Shown in pieces: positions 5,902 to 13,803 of a stretch of 23,612 bases of DNA (its first letter is position 1; each line of letters begins with the position of its first letter). The notes under the pieces were generated by a model that did no database searches, was not told the DNA's origin, and saw only the letters and a list, made by a program, of their open reading frames with translations. The stretch covers positions 1 through 23,612 of the forward strand of contig JBAZQZ010000014.1 in NCBI GenBank assembly GCA_041663205.1, written 5' to 3'. This DNA comes from UM-FILTER-38-24 sp041663205 (GTDB taxonomy: Bacteria > Patescibacteriota > Gracilibacteria > UBA1369 > LOWO2-01-FULL-3). A program made the translations under genes and the position numbers.

Positions 5902-7872
5902 ATGGAAAGACCTGGTTCGATTAATCTTGCAGCTGCGGCCATTGCACTTTTAGGTTCAACTTATCTTGTCTCAGATTCAGAACCTAGGGTGGCTGAAGCC
6001 GAAAGAAAACCGAGTATATCTGCGAGTGCAAACTATCCAAAACCTCCGGATCATGTAGGGCAGCCGGAAGCAGAACGGCCAAAAACAGAAAATCCATCAC
6101 TCGAAAAACCACAAAATTTATCTCTGGAAGAAATCGCCAGAGGGATTAATTGTTCAACAAGTACGACATACACAGCCAAAAGCGGGGACTCCGAACCAAT
6201 TACAGACAATCAACTATTTGAAATCATCAAGTGCAATAAGGTGAAAAAAGTAGAATTTGGAACTCAGGAAGGAAGCAACGAAATAAAAATTAAAATTTAT
6301 CTGGAAAATGGAGAAGAAATAACACAAAAAATTATTATCTCATTCGGGAACGATTTGCATAGATATTTACTTAAGGCGGGAATAAATGTTCGAAACGTTA
6401 ATTCACTGTTTACAAGAAAAGACCTGGAATCTTTGATTCCCATATTCCTAGGAATCCTCATGGTTATTACGATAAGAGATCTGTTACCTCGAAAGAGCAA
6501 AAAAAGAGATAAAATCCCGACACACTTGCTCCCTCAAACCAAATTCAGTGATATAGCAGGGCTGGGAAACGTCAAAAGAGAACTGGTAAAACTTGTTGAA
6601 GAACTGAAAGATAGAAACGCTATCACGGAAATGGGAGGAAAAATCCCAAGAGGGATACTTTTTGTCGGACCACCGGGATCCGGGAAAACGCTTGCCGCAC
6701 GAGCAATTGCAACAGAATCAGGAATACCGTTCATAGCAATAGCGGGATCCGAACTGGAATCAAAATGGATGGGAAATACGTCAAAGGCAATCAGAGATCT
6801 ATTCGAAAACGCCAAAGAATTGGCAAAGAAGGATGGAGCCTGCATAATCTTCATTGATGAATTGGATTCCCTCGGATCAAAACGTCTACATACGGAAGAC
6901 GGCAGTGCGTCGGAAACCGAACATAATGCAATTGTTAATCAATTGTTGACCGCAATGGACGGGTTTAATGACAGTGATGGTATTACCGTTATCGGAGCCA
7001 CAAATCACCCGGAAGTTTTAGATAAAGCGCTTACCAGAGCGGGGAGATTTGATCGTGAAATTACATTTACGTATCCCGATCAAGCCGGACGGTTACAATT
7101 ATTTAGAATTTTGACAAAAAATATAAGCTTGGCTGATGACGTAAGATTGGAAACACTGGCTTCGACGCTTGTAGAACGATCGTGTGCAGACGTAGAAAAA
7201 GTTGTAGAAGAAGCAAAACTATTGGCGCTAAAGAGAGGAGCTCCAATAGTTTTAACACAGAAAGATCTGACGACCGCGTTGGATATAGCGCTAATGGGAA
7301 TGGAAAGCGATATATGTTTGACGCCTGTAGAACAAAGAATAACGGCAATTCATGAAGCGGGACATGCCGCGATAGCAATGCTCAGCGGTGGGGTTGAAGT
7401 CGAAAGAGTAACAACAATCCCACGTGGCAGATCTCTTGGGACAACGCTAACACCTCCACTTGAAGAACGTCATGTTTTGACGAGCAAAGAATTGGAATGG
7501 CAGATAAAATTACTTTTGGCTGGGACAATAGCTGAGGAGATGGAAACAGGAGAAAGGTCTACCGGAGCCACAGACGACTTACGAAAAGCGACAAGCCTTG
7601 CAACAAGAATGGTCATGGATTACGGCATGATGCCGGAAAATGGTGATGGAAGAAGTAGATTTAGAACACATACCGAAGCCGAGGGAATAATGGATTTAGA
7701 TTGTTATATCGACCAAATCCTCGATAGATGTGGAGAAGAAACAAAAAAAGAACTAACAGCAAATAGGCAATTATTAAAAGCTATTGCGGAAAGACTAATA
7801 CAAAACCGCAGTATCGAACACGCCGAATTACTCGAAATTCAACAACAATATCCTTCCGGCCAAACCCTTTAG
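5902..7872 (+). CDS. ftsH: FtsH-like ATP-dependent zinc metalloprotease
   Basis: A 656-residue membrane-anchored AAA+ protease. It has an N-terminal membrane segment (about 7-23), an extracytoplasmic domain resembling FtsH_ext (about 74-165), a second membrane segment (about 178-194), and an AAA module with Walker A GPPGSGKT (256-263), Walker B IIFIDE (315-320) and arginine fingers R382/R385 in AGRFDRE. The M41 protease domain carries zinc ligands HEAGH (484-488) and D559. It would degrade membrane and short-lived cytosolic proteins. Two deviations are visible: the pore loop reads WMG (289-291), where FtsH normally has FVG, and the arginine-finger phrase has RAGRFDR instead of RPGRFDR. A Pro/Glu-rich linker of about 50 residues follows the first membrane segment. 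It is a single-gene unit with its own promoter and terminator. Confidence 0.9.
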   Translation: MERPGSINLAAAAIALLGSTYLVSDSEPRVAEAERKPSISASANYPKPPDHVGQPEAERPKTENPSLEKPQNLSLEEIARGINCSTSTTYTAKSGDSEPITDNQLFEIIKCNKVKKVEFGTQEGSNEIKIKIYLENGEEITQKIIISFGNDLHRYLLKAGINVRNVNSLFTRKDLESLIPIFLGILMVITIRDLLPRKSKKRDKIPTHLLPQTKFSDIAGLGNVKRELVKLVEELKDRNAITEMGGKIPRGILFVGPPGSGKTLAARAIATESGIPFIAIAGSELESKWMGNTSKAIRDLFENAKELAKKDGACIIFIDELDSLGSKRLHTEDGSASETEHNAIVNQLLTAMDGFNDSDGITVIGATNHPEVLDKALTRAGRFDREITFTYPDQAGRLQLFRILTKNISLADDVRLETLASTLVERSCADVEKVVEEAKLLALKRGAPIVLTQKDLTTALDIALMGMESDICLTPVEQRITAIHEAGHAAIAMLSGGVEVERVTTIPRGRSLGTTLTPPLEERHVLTSKELEWQIKLLLAGTIAEEMETGERSTGATDDLRKATSLATRMVMDYGMMPENGDGRSRFRTHTEAEGIMDLDCYIDQILDRCGEETKKELTANRQLLKAIAERLIQNRSIEHAELLEIQQQYPSGQTL

Positions 7873-7884
7873 AGATGGATTACA

Positions 7885-7914
7885 AAAAAGAGGAAGAATA
7901 TTCTTCCTCTTTTT
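7885..7914. terminator. Bidirectional intrinsic terminator between ftsH and rplL
   Basis: A perfect 30-bp palindrome centred between 7899 and 7900, with a GAGGAAGAAT arm, flanked by an A-tract on the left and a T-tract on the right. It lies between two convergent genes and would give a hairpin followed by a U-run in both directions, ending ftsH on the + strand and rplJ-rplL on the - strand. Confidence 0.92.
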
Positions 7915-7932
7915 CTTTGTTTATCTAGTGTC

Positions 7933-8325
7933 TTATTGAAGCTCAACTGAAGCTCCGACTTCCTCAAGTTTTTTCTTGATTTCTTGAGCCTCCGCCATTT
8001 CAACGTTTTCTTTGACAGCTTTTGGAGCTGCATCAACAAGATCTTTAGCCTCTTTAAGACCAAGACCCGTAAGTTCACGAACAACTTTGATAACAGAGAT
8101 TTTTTGTCCGCCTGCTCCGGTCAACATGACTGTTTTCTTTGCGTCTCCGGCGTCTGCATCAGCTGCTGCGCCACCTGCCGCAGGAGCCATCATCATTGAA
8201 GCTGCTGCGCTAACACCGAATTTTTCTTCAAGTGCTTTTACAAGGTTTGCAAGTTCAAGAACTGGAAGTGTTTCAACCAATTCCATAATCTTTTGAGCAT
8301 CCTTGCTGAGTTCTAAGTCTGACAT
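7933..8325 (-). CDS. rplL: Ribosomal protein bL12 (L7/L12)
   Basis: A 130-residue L7/L12, the flexible stalk protein of the large subunit that recruits translation factors. The N-terminal dimerisation domain (about 1-35, ending VKALEEKFGVSA) leads into an Ala/Gly-rich hinge (about 40-62). The conserved C-terminal domain follows, with KKTVMLTGAGGQKISVIKVV and the helix LTGLGLKEAKDLVDAAPK. Its length is at the upper end of the family range because the hinge is long. It follows rplJ with a 39-nt AT-rich gap and ends at the palindromic terminator. Four to six copies per ribosome bind L10, whose gene is upstream. Confidence 0.98.
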   Translation of the reverse strand: MSDLELSKDAQKIMELVETLPVLELANLVKALEEKFGVSAAASMMMAPAAGGAAADADAGDAKKTVMLTGAGGQKISVIKVVRELTGLGLKEAKDLVDAAPKAVKENVEMAEAQEIKKKLEEVGASVELQ

Positions 8326-8364
8326 ATGTTTTTAAGTTAAAATATTTAATAAATTGATAAATAA

Positions 8365-8868
8365 TTAAGCCGGCTGTCCTTGTTTGTCTGCAATAGCTTG
8401 AAGAACACGAGCAAATCCGGAAATAGGAGCGTTGAACAGATAAACAAGTTTTGTAAGAAGTTCTTGTTTGCTTGGAAGAACAGCAAGCTGTTTAGTTTCC
8501 AAGACAGACAATATTTTCCCTTCGAAAAGAGATCCTCTTAGCTTCAAAGCCTTGTTCTTCTTGGCAAAATCATGAATAATTTTTGCCGCTCCAGCAACTT
8601 CTTCTTGCGAAGAAAAAGCAGCTCCAACAGGTCCTTCCATCACACTGTCAGGAATTTCATCGTATCCGGAGTCCTTCGCTGCAAGCTTGATGAGAGTCTT
8701 TTTCGCTACATTGAAAGAAACTCCGCTTTCTCTTAGCCTTTTGCGAAGCTCTTTCAGATCTTTAACTGAGAGCCCTTGATAGTCAGCGAAAACCACTGCT
8801 TTTGCGGACTTGAATTGATTCTGAAGATCAGCCAGAACCTGCTCTTTTTCACCTTTTGTTTGTGACAT
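8365..8868 (-). CDS. rplJ: Ribosomal protein uL10
   Basis: A 167-residue L10, the stalk base protein that binds 23S rRNA and carries L12 dimers through its C-terminal helix. The N-terminal part shows the typical phrases AVVFADYQGLSVKDLKELRK and FNVAKKTLIKLA, then GPVGAAFS. The C-terminal helix includes FARVLQAIADKQGQPA. In well-studied bacteria the L10-L12 complex represses its own operon by binding the mRNA leader. The leader found upstream here fits that scheme. No Shine-Dalgarno sequence precedes the ATG, which lies shortly after the U-run of the attenuator. Confidence 0.97.
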   Translation of the reverse strand: MSQTKGEKEQVLADLQNQFKSAKAVVFADYQGLSVKDLKELRKRLRESGVSFNVAKKTLIKLAAKDSGYDEIPDSVMEGPVGAAFSSQEEVAGAAKIIHDFAKKNKALKLRGSLFEGKILSVLETKQLAVLPSKQELLTKLVYLFNAPISGFARVLQAIADKQGQPA

Positions 8869-8881
8869 AGTTTTTAAGATT

Positions 8882-8913
8882 AAAAAAATCTCGATTGTCT
8901 TAGACTATCGAGA
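8882..8913 (-). terminator. Intrinsic attenuator in the rplJ-rplL leader
   Basis: On the minus strand a 7-bp stem, TCTCGAT (8907-8913) with ATCGAGA (8889-8895), continues after one mismatch as a 3-bp GTC/GAC helix with a TAA loop. Seven T residues follow directly (complement of 8882-8888). It lies between the L10 leader motif and the rplJ start, so it can only act on this operon, as a transcription attenuator. About 13 nt separate the end of the U-run from the start codon. Confidence 0.85.
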
Positions 8914-8945
8914 ACAAAAAAGTTTAACTTCGACTTAAATCTCAT

Positions 8946-8995
8946 TTGTCTCGGCAGGTCTTATTTGTGTGCCCGCTGTCTATGACTGGAGAAAT
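8946..8995 (-). promoter_or_regulatory. Ribosomal protein L10 leader (autoregulatory RNA)
   Basis: On the minus strand the sequence reads AGACA, then GCGGG (8972-8976), a loop of 13 nt, CCTGC (8954-8958), then CGAGACAA (8946-8953). A helix closed by GCGGG/CCTGC (one G-U pair) and flanked by AGACA and CGAGA is the hallmark of the L10 leader of Firmicutes and related bacteria, where it is the binding site of L10(L12)4. In Bacillus subtilis this RNA works by transcription attenuation. Here CGAGACAA could also pair with TTGTTCTCG, part of the 5' arm of the downstream terminator (8909-8917), giving a plausible antiterminator. I could not identify a convincing promoter upstream. Confidence 0.85.
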
Positions 8996-9082
8996 CTACC
9001 ATAAAAAGTGCAAAAGTCTAACGATTAAAATTGACAAAAACGTAATAATATTTCCAAATAACACACGTTGAGGTGTATATTT

Positions 9083-9111
9083 TTGCCAAATCGAGAAGTT
9101 TCGGCTATATT
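9083..9111 (+). promoter_or_regulatory. Promoter of the miaA-mazG-recJ operon
   Basis: TTGCCA (9083-9088), a 17-nt spacer and TATATT (9106-9111) match five of six consensus bases in each box. Transcription would begin about 24 nt before the miaA ATG. A purine run AGAGGA directly abuts the ATG, too close to act as a normal Shine-Dalgarno sequence. Confidence 0.72.
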
Positions 9112-9141
9112 ACGCACACTTAAAACTTACTAAAAAGAGGA

Positions 9142-10041
9142 ATGGACATCCTTAAAGAAGTAAAAAAATTCGTTGCGTCTCATAAAAAACCTCTAGTCGT
9201 TCTTCTCGGCCCGACAGCCTCCGGAAAAACGGATTTATCTTTACAAATCGCCCACGCCATAAATGGCGAAATTATCTCGACAGACTCAAGACAGCTTTAT
9301 AAGGGTCTTGAAATAGGTTCAGACATAATATCGGAGGAAAAACGCGAAGGGATACCTCATCATCTTTTGGGCATCAGGGAGCCAAAAGACACATTGACAT
9401 TGGCGGAATATCAGGACATGGCGAATGAAAAAATCAAAGAAATTTTTGAAAAGAAAAAAGTCCCGATGTTGGTGGGCGGCACCGGACTTTACATAAGCGC
9501 GATAACTCAAGGTTATCAATTACCGCGAATGGAGCCGGATTTGAAACTCAGGGCTCGTCTTTTTAAACAGGCGGAAAAATATGGGAACAATTATGTTTAT
9601 AAAAAATTGCAAAAACTAGATCCGGTAGCGGCAAAAAGAATACATCCGAATAATATGGTTTACGTAGTTCGTGCGATAGAAATAAACAAAATAAAGAAAG
9701 AAAACAAAGAAGACAAAAAAATTGATCCTAAATACGATGTTTTTATGATAGGGATAGATTGGCCGAGAGAAAAATTATACGAAAGAATCGGTTTACGCGT
9801 GGAGAATCAGCTAAAAAGAGGTCTCGTAAAAGAAGTGAAAAATTTACTCGAAAAGGGGTATAATACAACCCTGCCTGCAATGTCGTCACTTGGCGCGAAG
9901 GAGATTATCCCTTATATAAGGGGGGAATCATCACTCGAAGAATGTGTGGAATTACTCAAAAAAAACACAAGAAATTACGCAAAACGACAAATGACATGGT
10001 TTAGGAGATATAAAAATATAAAATGGCTAAAAAAACATTAA
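9142..10041 (+). CDS. miaA: tRNA dimethylallyltransferase MiaA
   Basis: A 299-residue enzyme that transfers a dimethylallyl group to N6 of A37 in tRNAs reading UNN codons, the first step of ms2i6A formation. The P-loop GPTASGKT lies at 23-30, followed by the conserved DSRQLYKGLEIGSD that positions the tRNA adenine, GGTGLYISAI (about 112-121), and the C-terminal RNYAKRQMTWFRRY characteristic of the family. The length is normal (E. coli about 316). It overlaps mazG by 19 nt and so is translationally linked to it. With tsaD in the same window, both major A37 modification routes are represented. Confidence 0.97.
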   Translation: MDILKEVKKFVASHKKPLVVLLGPTASGKTDLSLQIAHAINGEIISTDSRQLYKGLEIGSDIISEEKREGIPHHLLGIREPKDTLTLAEYQDMANEKIKEIFEKKKVPMLVGGTGLYISAITQGYQLPRMEPDLKLRARLFKQAEKYGNNYVYKKLQKLDPVAAKRIHPNNMVYVVRAIEINKIKKENKEDKKIDPKYDVFMIGIDWPREKLYERIGLRVENQLKRGLVKEVKNLLEKGYNTTLPAMSSLGAKEIIPYIRGESSLEECVELLKKNTRNYAKRQMTWFRRYKNIKWLKKH

Positions 10042-10409
10042 AAGATTTGAAATTTTTGACCCAAAAATTGAGGTCGGAAACGGGATGTCCGTGGGACAGA
10101 AAACAGACAATCGAAAGCATGCTGAAATGCCTTATTGACGAGACGCAAGAGGTGAAAGAAGCCGTTGAAAAAAAAGATTACAAAAATCTGAAAGAGGAAC
10201 TTGGTGATGTACTTTTTCAAATTGCGATGATTGCGCAGATAGCAAAAGAAGAAAAACATTTTGAAATGGATGGTGTGGTTGAGGATATATACAAAAAAAT
10301 AGTATCCAGGCACACTTGGGTTTTTGGCAAAGACAAGGCCCATACTCCGGAGGAAGCGATTGCAAAATGGCTGGAAAACAAGAAAAAAGAAAAAAATAAT
10401 CCCAAATAA
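10023..10409 (+). CDS. mazG: MazG-type nucleoside triphosphate pyrophosphohydrolase
   Basis: A 128-residue single-domain MazG protein that would hydrolyse (d)NTPs to NMP and pyrophosphate, probably clearing aberrant nucleotides. The hallmark GCPWDRKQT (21-29) and the metal-binding glutamate set ExxE (E40, E43) followed by ExxD (E59, D62) are intact. E. coli MazG has two such domains; this is the one-domain form, matching its N-terminal half in the CPWD phrase. It starts within the end of miaA (19-nt overlap), and its stop codon is directly followed by the recJ ATG. The C-terminus is a Lys-rich tail. Confidence 0.93.
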   Translation: MAKKTLKDLKFLTQKLRSETGCPWDRKQTIESMLKCLIDETQEVKEAVEKKDYKNLKEELGDVLFQIAMIAQIAKEEKHFEMDGVVEDIYKKIVSRHTWVFGKDKAHTPEEAIAKWLENKKKEKNNPK

Positions 10410-12071
10410 ATGTCGGTATTCGGTAAAAAGTGGGTGATAAAAAATACAAATCCAACCCTGAAAACCTTTCAAAAAATACTTGAAAACAGAGGGATTGTTG
10501 ATGAAAAAGAAAATCTGGAATTTCACGATCCGTTTCTTTTTTCCGACATGGAAAAAGCGGTAAAAAGAATATTTGACGCTGTCGAAAAAAAAGAAAGAAT
10601 AATCGTTTTCGGGGATTATGATGTGGACGGGATAACAGGAAGTTTGATTTTATACAGTACCTTGAAAAAAATGGACGCAGTAGTCTCTTATCGGCTTCCA
10701 AACAGGCTAAAAGACGGATACGGACTTTCTGAAAAATTCATAGATGAGTTTGTGAAAAAAGATATAGGACTGGTGATTACCGTTGATTGTGGGATTTCTT
10801 GTCATCCGCAAATAGCAAAAGCAAACGAAAATAAAATAGACGTAATAATCACCGACCATCACACTATTCCAAAAGAAGTTCCTGCCGCTTTCGCAATAAT
10901 TCACCCGAAATACGATTCGGCCTATCCGTTTAAAGAACTGACGGGAGCCGGAGTTGCGCTAAAAATGGCACATGCCTTAATTTCAAGAACAGAGGAAAAA
11001 GATAATGTTTTTTCCAAATTAAAAAACTTGGTTGACCTGGCGGCGCTGGGGACGGTAGCGGATTTAGGGCCTATAAAAGGCGAAAACAAGCTCATAGTAA
11101 GAGAAGGACTGAAATCTCTGACTAATACCGCGTGGCCAGGACTTAAAAAAATATTAAAACTTTCCTCGACCAAAGATGAAGACGAAATAGACGGGAGCAC
11201 GATAGGTTTCAAAATAGCACCGCGCATAAATGCGGCGGGCAGAATAGGGGATCCGTATACGGCAATGTCACTTTTGCTCCAGGAAGAAGACGGCGAAAAA
11301 GTGGAAAAATTCGGGAATGAACTCGAAAGCTTGAATTTAAAAAGACAGGAAATGACAAAATCAGTAATGGAAGAAGCTGAACAAATATTCTTGAAAAACG
11401 GACTGGAGAATAAAATATTGATTGCACAAAGCCAAAATTGGCATGTGGGGATATTGGGACTTGTGGCGGGTAGATTGGTGGAAAAATACGCAAGACCGGT
11501 AATTTTGATGCAAGATTTCGGAGACGCATTGGTTGGATCGGCCAGAAGTCCGGAATATTTCAACATAGTTGAAGCACTCACAAACTTTGCGCATCTTTTG
11601 CCGTCTTTTGGCGGCCACGCGCAAGCGGGCGGGTTCAACATAAAGAAAAAAGACCTGGCGGAATTTACGGAAAAGTTAATAGAGTACGCAAATAAAAAAC
11701 TGGAAAACAATGAGTTAAAGCCATCCTTGGCGATAGACTGCGAACTTGATTCGGACGAAATAAGTTTTGAATTCATAGAAAAAATAAACACATTGAAACC
11801 TTTCGGGATCGAAAATTCGAAACCGGTATTCATTATGCAAGGCCTGGAGCCGTATTTCATAGATCAGGTCGGCAAAGAAAAAGACCATTTGAAATTTATG
11901 GTGAAAGCAAAAGATAAAGAAGTAAATGTAATAGGTTTCAAAATGGGCGAATTTATTTCAGAAATGAGACAGCACAGAAAGATAGATTTGGTCTTTACTA
12001 TAGAGAAAAACATTTGGAACGACAAAGAAAAAATTCAATTCAAGGCCCTCGACTTCAGAGAAAATAAATAA
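10410..12071 (+). CDS. recJ: Single-stranded-DNA-specific exonuclease RecJ
   Basis: A 553-residue DHH-superfamily 5'-3' ssDNA exonuclease used in recombinational and mismatch repair. Visible motifs are GDYDVDGITGS (68-78, with D69, D71 and D73), D126 in TVDCGIS, DHH (149-151), the phrase KELTGAGVALKMA, INAAGRIGD, and the DHHA1-domain GGHAQAGGF at about 395-403. A C-terminal OB-like domain follows (about 455-550). The size matches the core of E. coli RecJ (577). The ATG is immediately after the mazG stop with no space for a ribosome-binding site, so coupled translation is likely. No clear terminator follows. Confidence 0.96.
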   Translation: MSVFGKKWVIKNTNPTLKTFQKILENRGIVDEKENLEFHDPFLFSDMEKAVKRIFDAVEKKERIIVFGDYDVDGITGSLILYSTLKKMDAVVSYRLPNRLKDGYGLSEKFIDEFVKKDIGLVITVDCGISCHPQIAKANENKIDVIITDHHTIPKEVPAAFAIIHPKYDSAYPFKELTGAGVALKMAHALISRTEEKDNVFSKLKNLVDLAALGTVADLGPIKGENKLIVREGLKSLTNTAWPGLKKILKLSSTKDEDEIDGSTIGFKIAPRINAAGRIGDPYTAMSLLLQEEDGEKVEKFGNELESLNLKRQEMTKSVMEEAEQIFLKNGLENKILIAQSQNWHVGILGLVAGRLVEKYARPVILMQDFGDALVGSARSPEYFNIVEALTNFAHLLPSFGGHAQAGGFNIKKKDLAEFTEKLIEYANKKLENNELKPSLAIDCELDSDEISFEFIEKINTLKPFGIENSKPVFIMQGLEPYFIDQVGKEKDHLKFMVKAKDKEVNVIGFKMGEFISEMRQHRKIDLVFTIEKNIWNDKEKIQFKALDFRENK

Positions 12072-12135
12072 CTGGAAATTTTTCAGAGAGTCATTTATAC
12101 TTACACCCTTTTTAATGGTGCCTTAAATAGACGTA

Positions 12136-12164
12136 TTGACAAAGCTCAGAAAATGTTTTAAAAT
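12136..12164 (+). promoter_or_regulatory. Promoter of the NrnA-like DHH gene
   Basis: Consensus TTGACA (12136-12141), 17-nt spacer, TAAAAT (12159-12164). The start of transcription would lie about 18 nt before the ATG at 12190. The leader contains only A/T-rich sequence and no Shine-Dalgarno motif. Confidence 0.78.
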
Positions 12165-12189
12165 GTAAAGATTATGATTAAATAAAAAA

Positions 12190-13539
12190 ATGACGGTAAG
12201 CACACAAAAACAAGTGGTGGAGTTGATAAAAAGAAGCAAAAAAATTCTAATATTGCCTTCAGCTCCTCTCGACGGCGATTCTTTGGGAAGCGCAGTGTCT
12301 TTATATATGGCTCTTAAAAAACTGCAAAAAGAAGTGACGGTAATATGCAGCGAAGCGATTCCCGACGTTCTGCAATTTTTGCCGAACACAAAAGTGATAA
12401 GCAATAAAATGATTTCTTCGGGAGATTTTATAATCACGATTGATTATAAAAATGTAAAAATAGAAAACATCAAAAGTGAAAATGAAGACGGGAAAATAAA
12501 TATCGTTGTAACTCCAAAAGAAGGAAGATTATCGGAAGAAAATATATCCTTTTCTTCCGGCGGAATAGATTACGATTTAATAATTACCGTAGACACCGCG
12601 GAACTCGTACAGTTAAGAGACATATACGAAAAAAATATAGAAATTTTTCATCAGGTTCCTGTAATAAATATCGATCATCACATTTCAAATTCTCATTTCG
12701 GAAAATTGAATTTCGTTGACATCATGGCATCTTCGACAACGGAAATAATTCTTCCGATACTTGAAGAATTGGCGGCCGAAGAAAAAGTGAATCTTATAGA
12801 TGAAGACATCGCGACACTTCTTTTGGCGGGAATAATAACAGACACGGGAAGTTTTCAAAACGCAAATACGACGCCAAAAGCATTCGCGCGCGCCGCACAA
12901 TTGATTTCATACGGAGCGCGTCAGCAAGAGATAATCCAGCACGTATACAAAACAAAACAATTAAGTCAGCTCAAACTTTGGGGTAGAGTCCTTTCAAAAA
13001 TACAAGTTGATGAAAAATACAGAATAGTTTGGTCCGCAGTCAGCAGGCAGGATTTTAAAGATACGGAAAGTGTCGAAGACCAGACGGGAGACATCATTGA
13101 CGAATTAATGACGAACGCACCCGGAGCGGAAATAATACTTCTTTTAAAAGAAAGAGAAGACGGCACGGTTTCGGCGAGCATAAGGACAACAAATCCATCC
13201 GTCGACGCTGCGAAAATCGCAGAAGCTTTCGGCGGGGGAGGCCATAATCAAGCGGCGGGATTTAGAATTTCAAACATGAGCCTCATGGACAGTGAATACA
13301 AAATAATAAATTTCTTGAAAAATTTTCAGGAAGAAAGATTGGGAATTATTGCTGAAAAAGAAGAAGAATCAAAAATTATAGACGTTGAAACTCTTATGAA
13401 ACAGGCTCACGAAGCCGAGAAAGCGCAAGAAATTATAAACAGTGAGGTAATACAAAAACCAAAACAAAAGAAAGCATTCAGTCTAAAAACACCCAAAGAA
13501 AAGCCATCTTCCGGCGTTGCATATCGCTTCGAGGATTAA
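12190..13539 (+). CDS. NrnA-like DHH/DHHA1 phosphoesterase
   Basis: A 449-residue member of the DHH family resembling nanoRNase/pAp phosphatase NrnA, which degrades 2-5 nt RNA and pAp. Motif I is PLDGDSLGSA (D28, D30), followed by VDTAE, INIDHHISN (the DHH triad), TDTGSFQNANTTPKAF and the DHHA1 motif GGGGHNQAAGFRIS. Two features are unusual. The histidine that normally begins motif I (HxxPDGD) is replaced by serine S24. An insert of about 55 residues (about 76-130) separates motif I from motif II. A charged C-terminal tail of about 80 residues follows the DHHA1 domain. B. subtilis NrnA has about 313 residues. Exact substrate is uncertain. Its stop is 4 nt from the end of a convergent gene. 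Confidence 0.83.
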   Translation: MTVSTQKQVVELIKRSKKILILPSAPLDGDSLGSAVSLYMALKKLQKEVTVICSEAIPDVLQFLPNTKVISNKMISSGDFIITIDYKNVKIENIKSENEDGKINIVVTPKEGRLSEENISFSSGGIDYDLIITVDTAELVQLRDIYEKNIEIFHQVPVINIDHHISNSHFGKLNFVDIMASSTTEIILPILEELAAEEKVNLIDEDIATLLLAGIITDTGSFQNANTTPKAFARAAQLISYGARQQEIIQHVYKTKQLSQLKLWGRVLSKIQVDEKYRIVWSAVSRQDFKDTESVEDQTGDIIDELMTNAPGAEIILLLKEREDGTVSASIRTTNPSVDAAKIAEAFGGGGHNQAAGFRISNMSLMDSEYKIINFLKNFQEERLGIIAEKEEESKIIDVETLMKQAHEAEKAQEIINSEVIQKPKQKKAFSLKTPKEKPSSGVAYRFED

Positions 13540-13543
13540 AATT

Positions 13544-13780
13544 TCAGTTAACGGGAGGTTTAGTCGTAGGCGGTTCAATATCCGGAGCGTGATCCGGGAA
13601 ACTGCCACCACTTGGATTAACGGAAACAGTATCGTTTTCAGAAACGGTAAATTCCACTCCGGGATATCCGCCGGAATCTTTCACGAGCGAATAAACAAAA
13701 CTTGCAACAGCGATAGCTATAGCGATTAAAGCGGCGGTAATACCCATCAAATAACTTCTTGAATAAATTTTCTTTGCCAT
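13544..13780 (-). CDS. Small single-pass membrane protein, function unknown
   Basis: A 78-residue protein with a basic N-terminus (MAKKIYSRSYLMG), one membrane segment at about 13-34, and an extracytoplasmic tail rich in Pro, Gly, Ser and Asp, ending PPTTKPPVN. The tail looks unstructured. It follows the SLH-protein gene by 23 nt on the same strand, so the two are probably co-transcribed and it may be a surface-associated partner. It ends with UGA, which supports UGA being a stop codon in this organism. I do not recognise a family. Length, topology and context support it being real. Confidence 0.6.
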   Translation of the reverse strand: MAKKIYSRSYLMGITAALIAIAIAVASFVYSLVKDSGGYPGVEFTVSENDTVSVNPSGGSFPDHAPDIEPPTTKPPVN

Positions 13781-13803
13781 TTTTTTAATTTAAAATTTAT
13801 AAA

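Noticed and set aside
9031..9060. TTGACA on the + strand upstream of miaA
   Set aside because: No -10 box lies at proper spacing; the TTGCCA/TATATT pair at 9083-9111 is much better placed.
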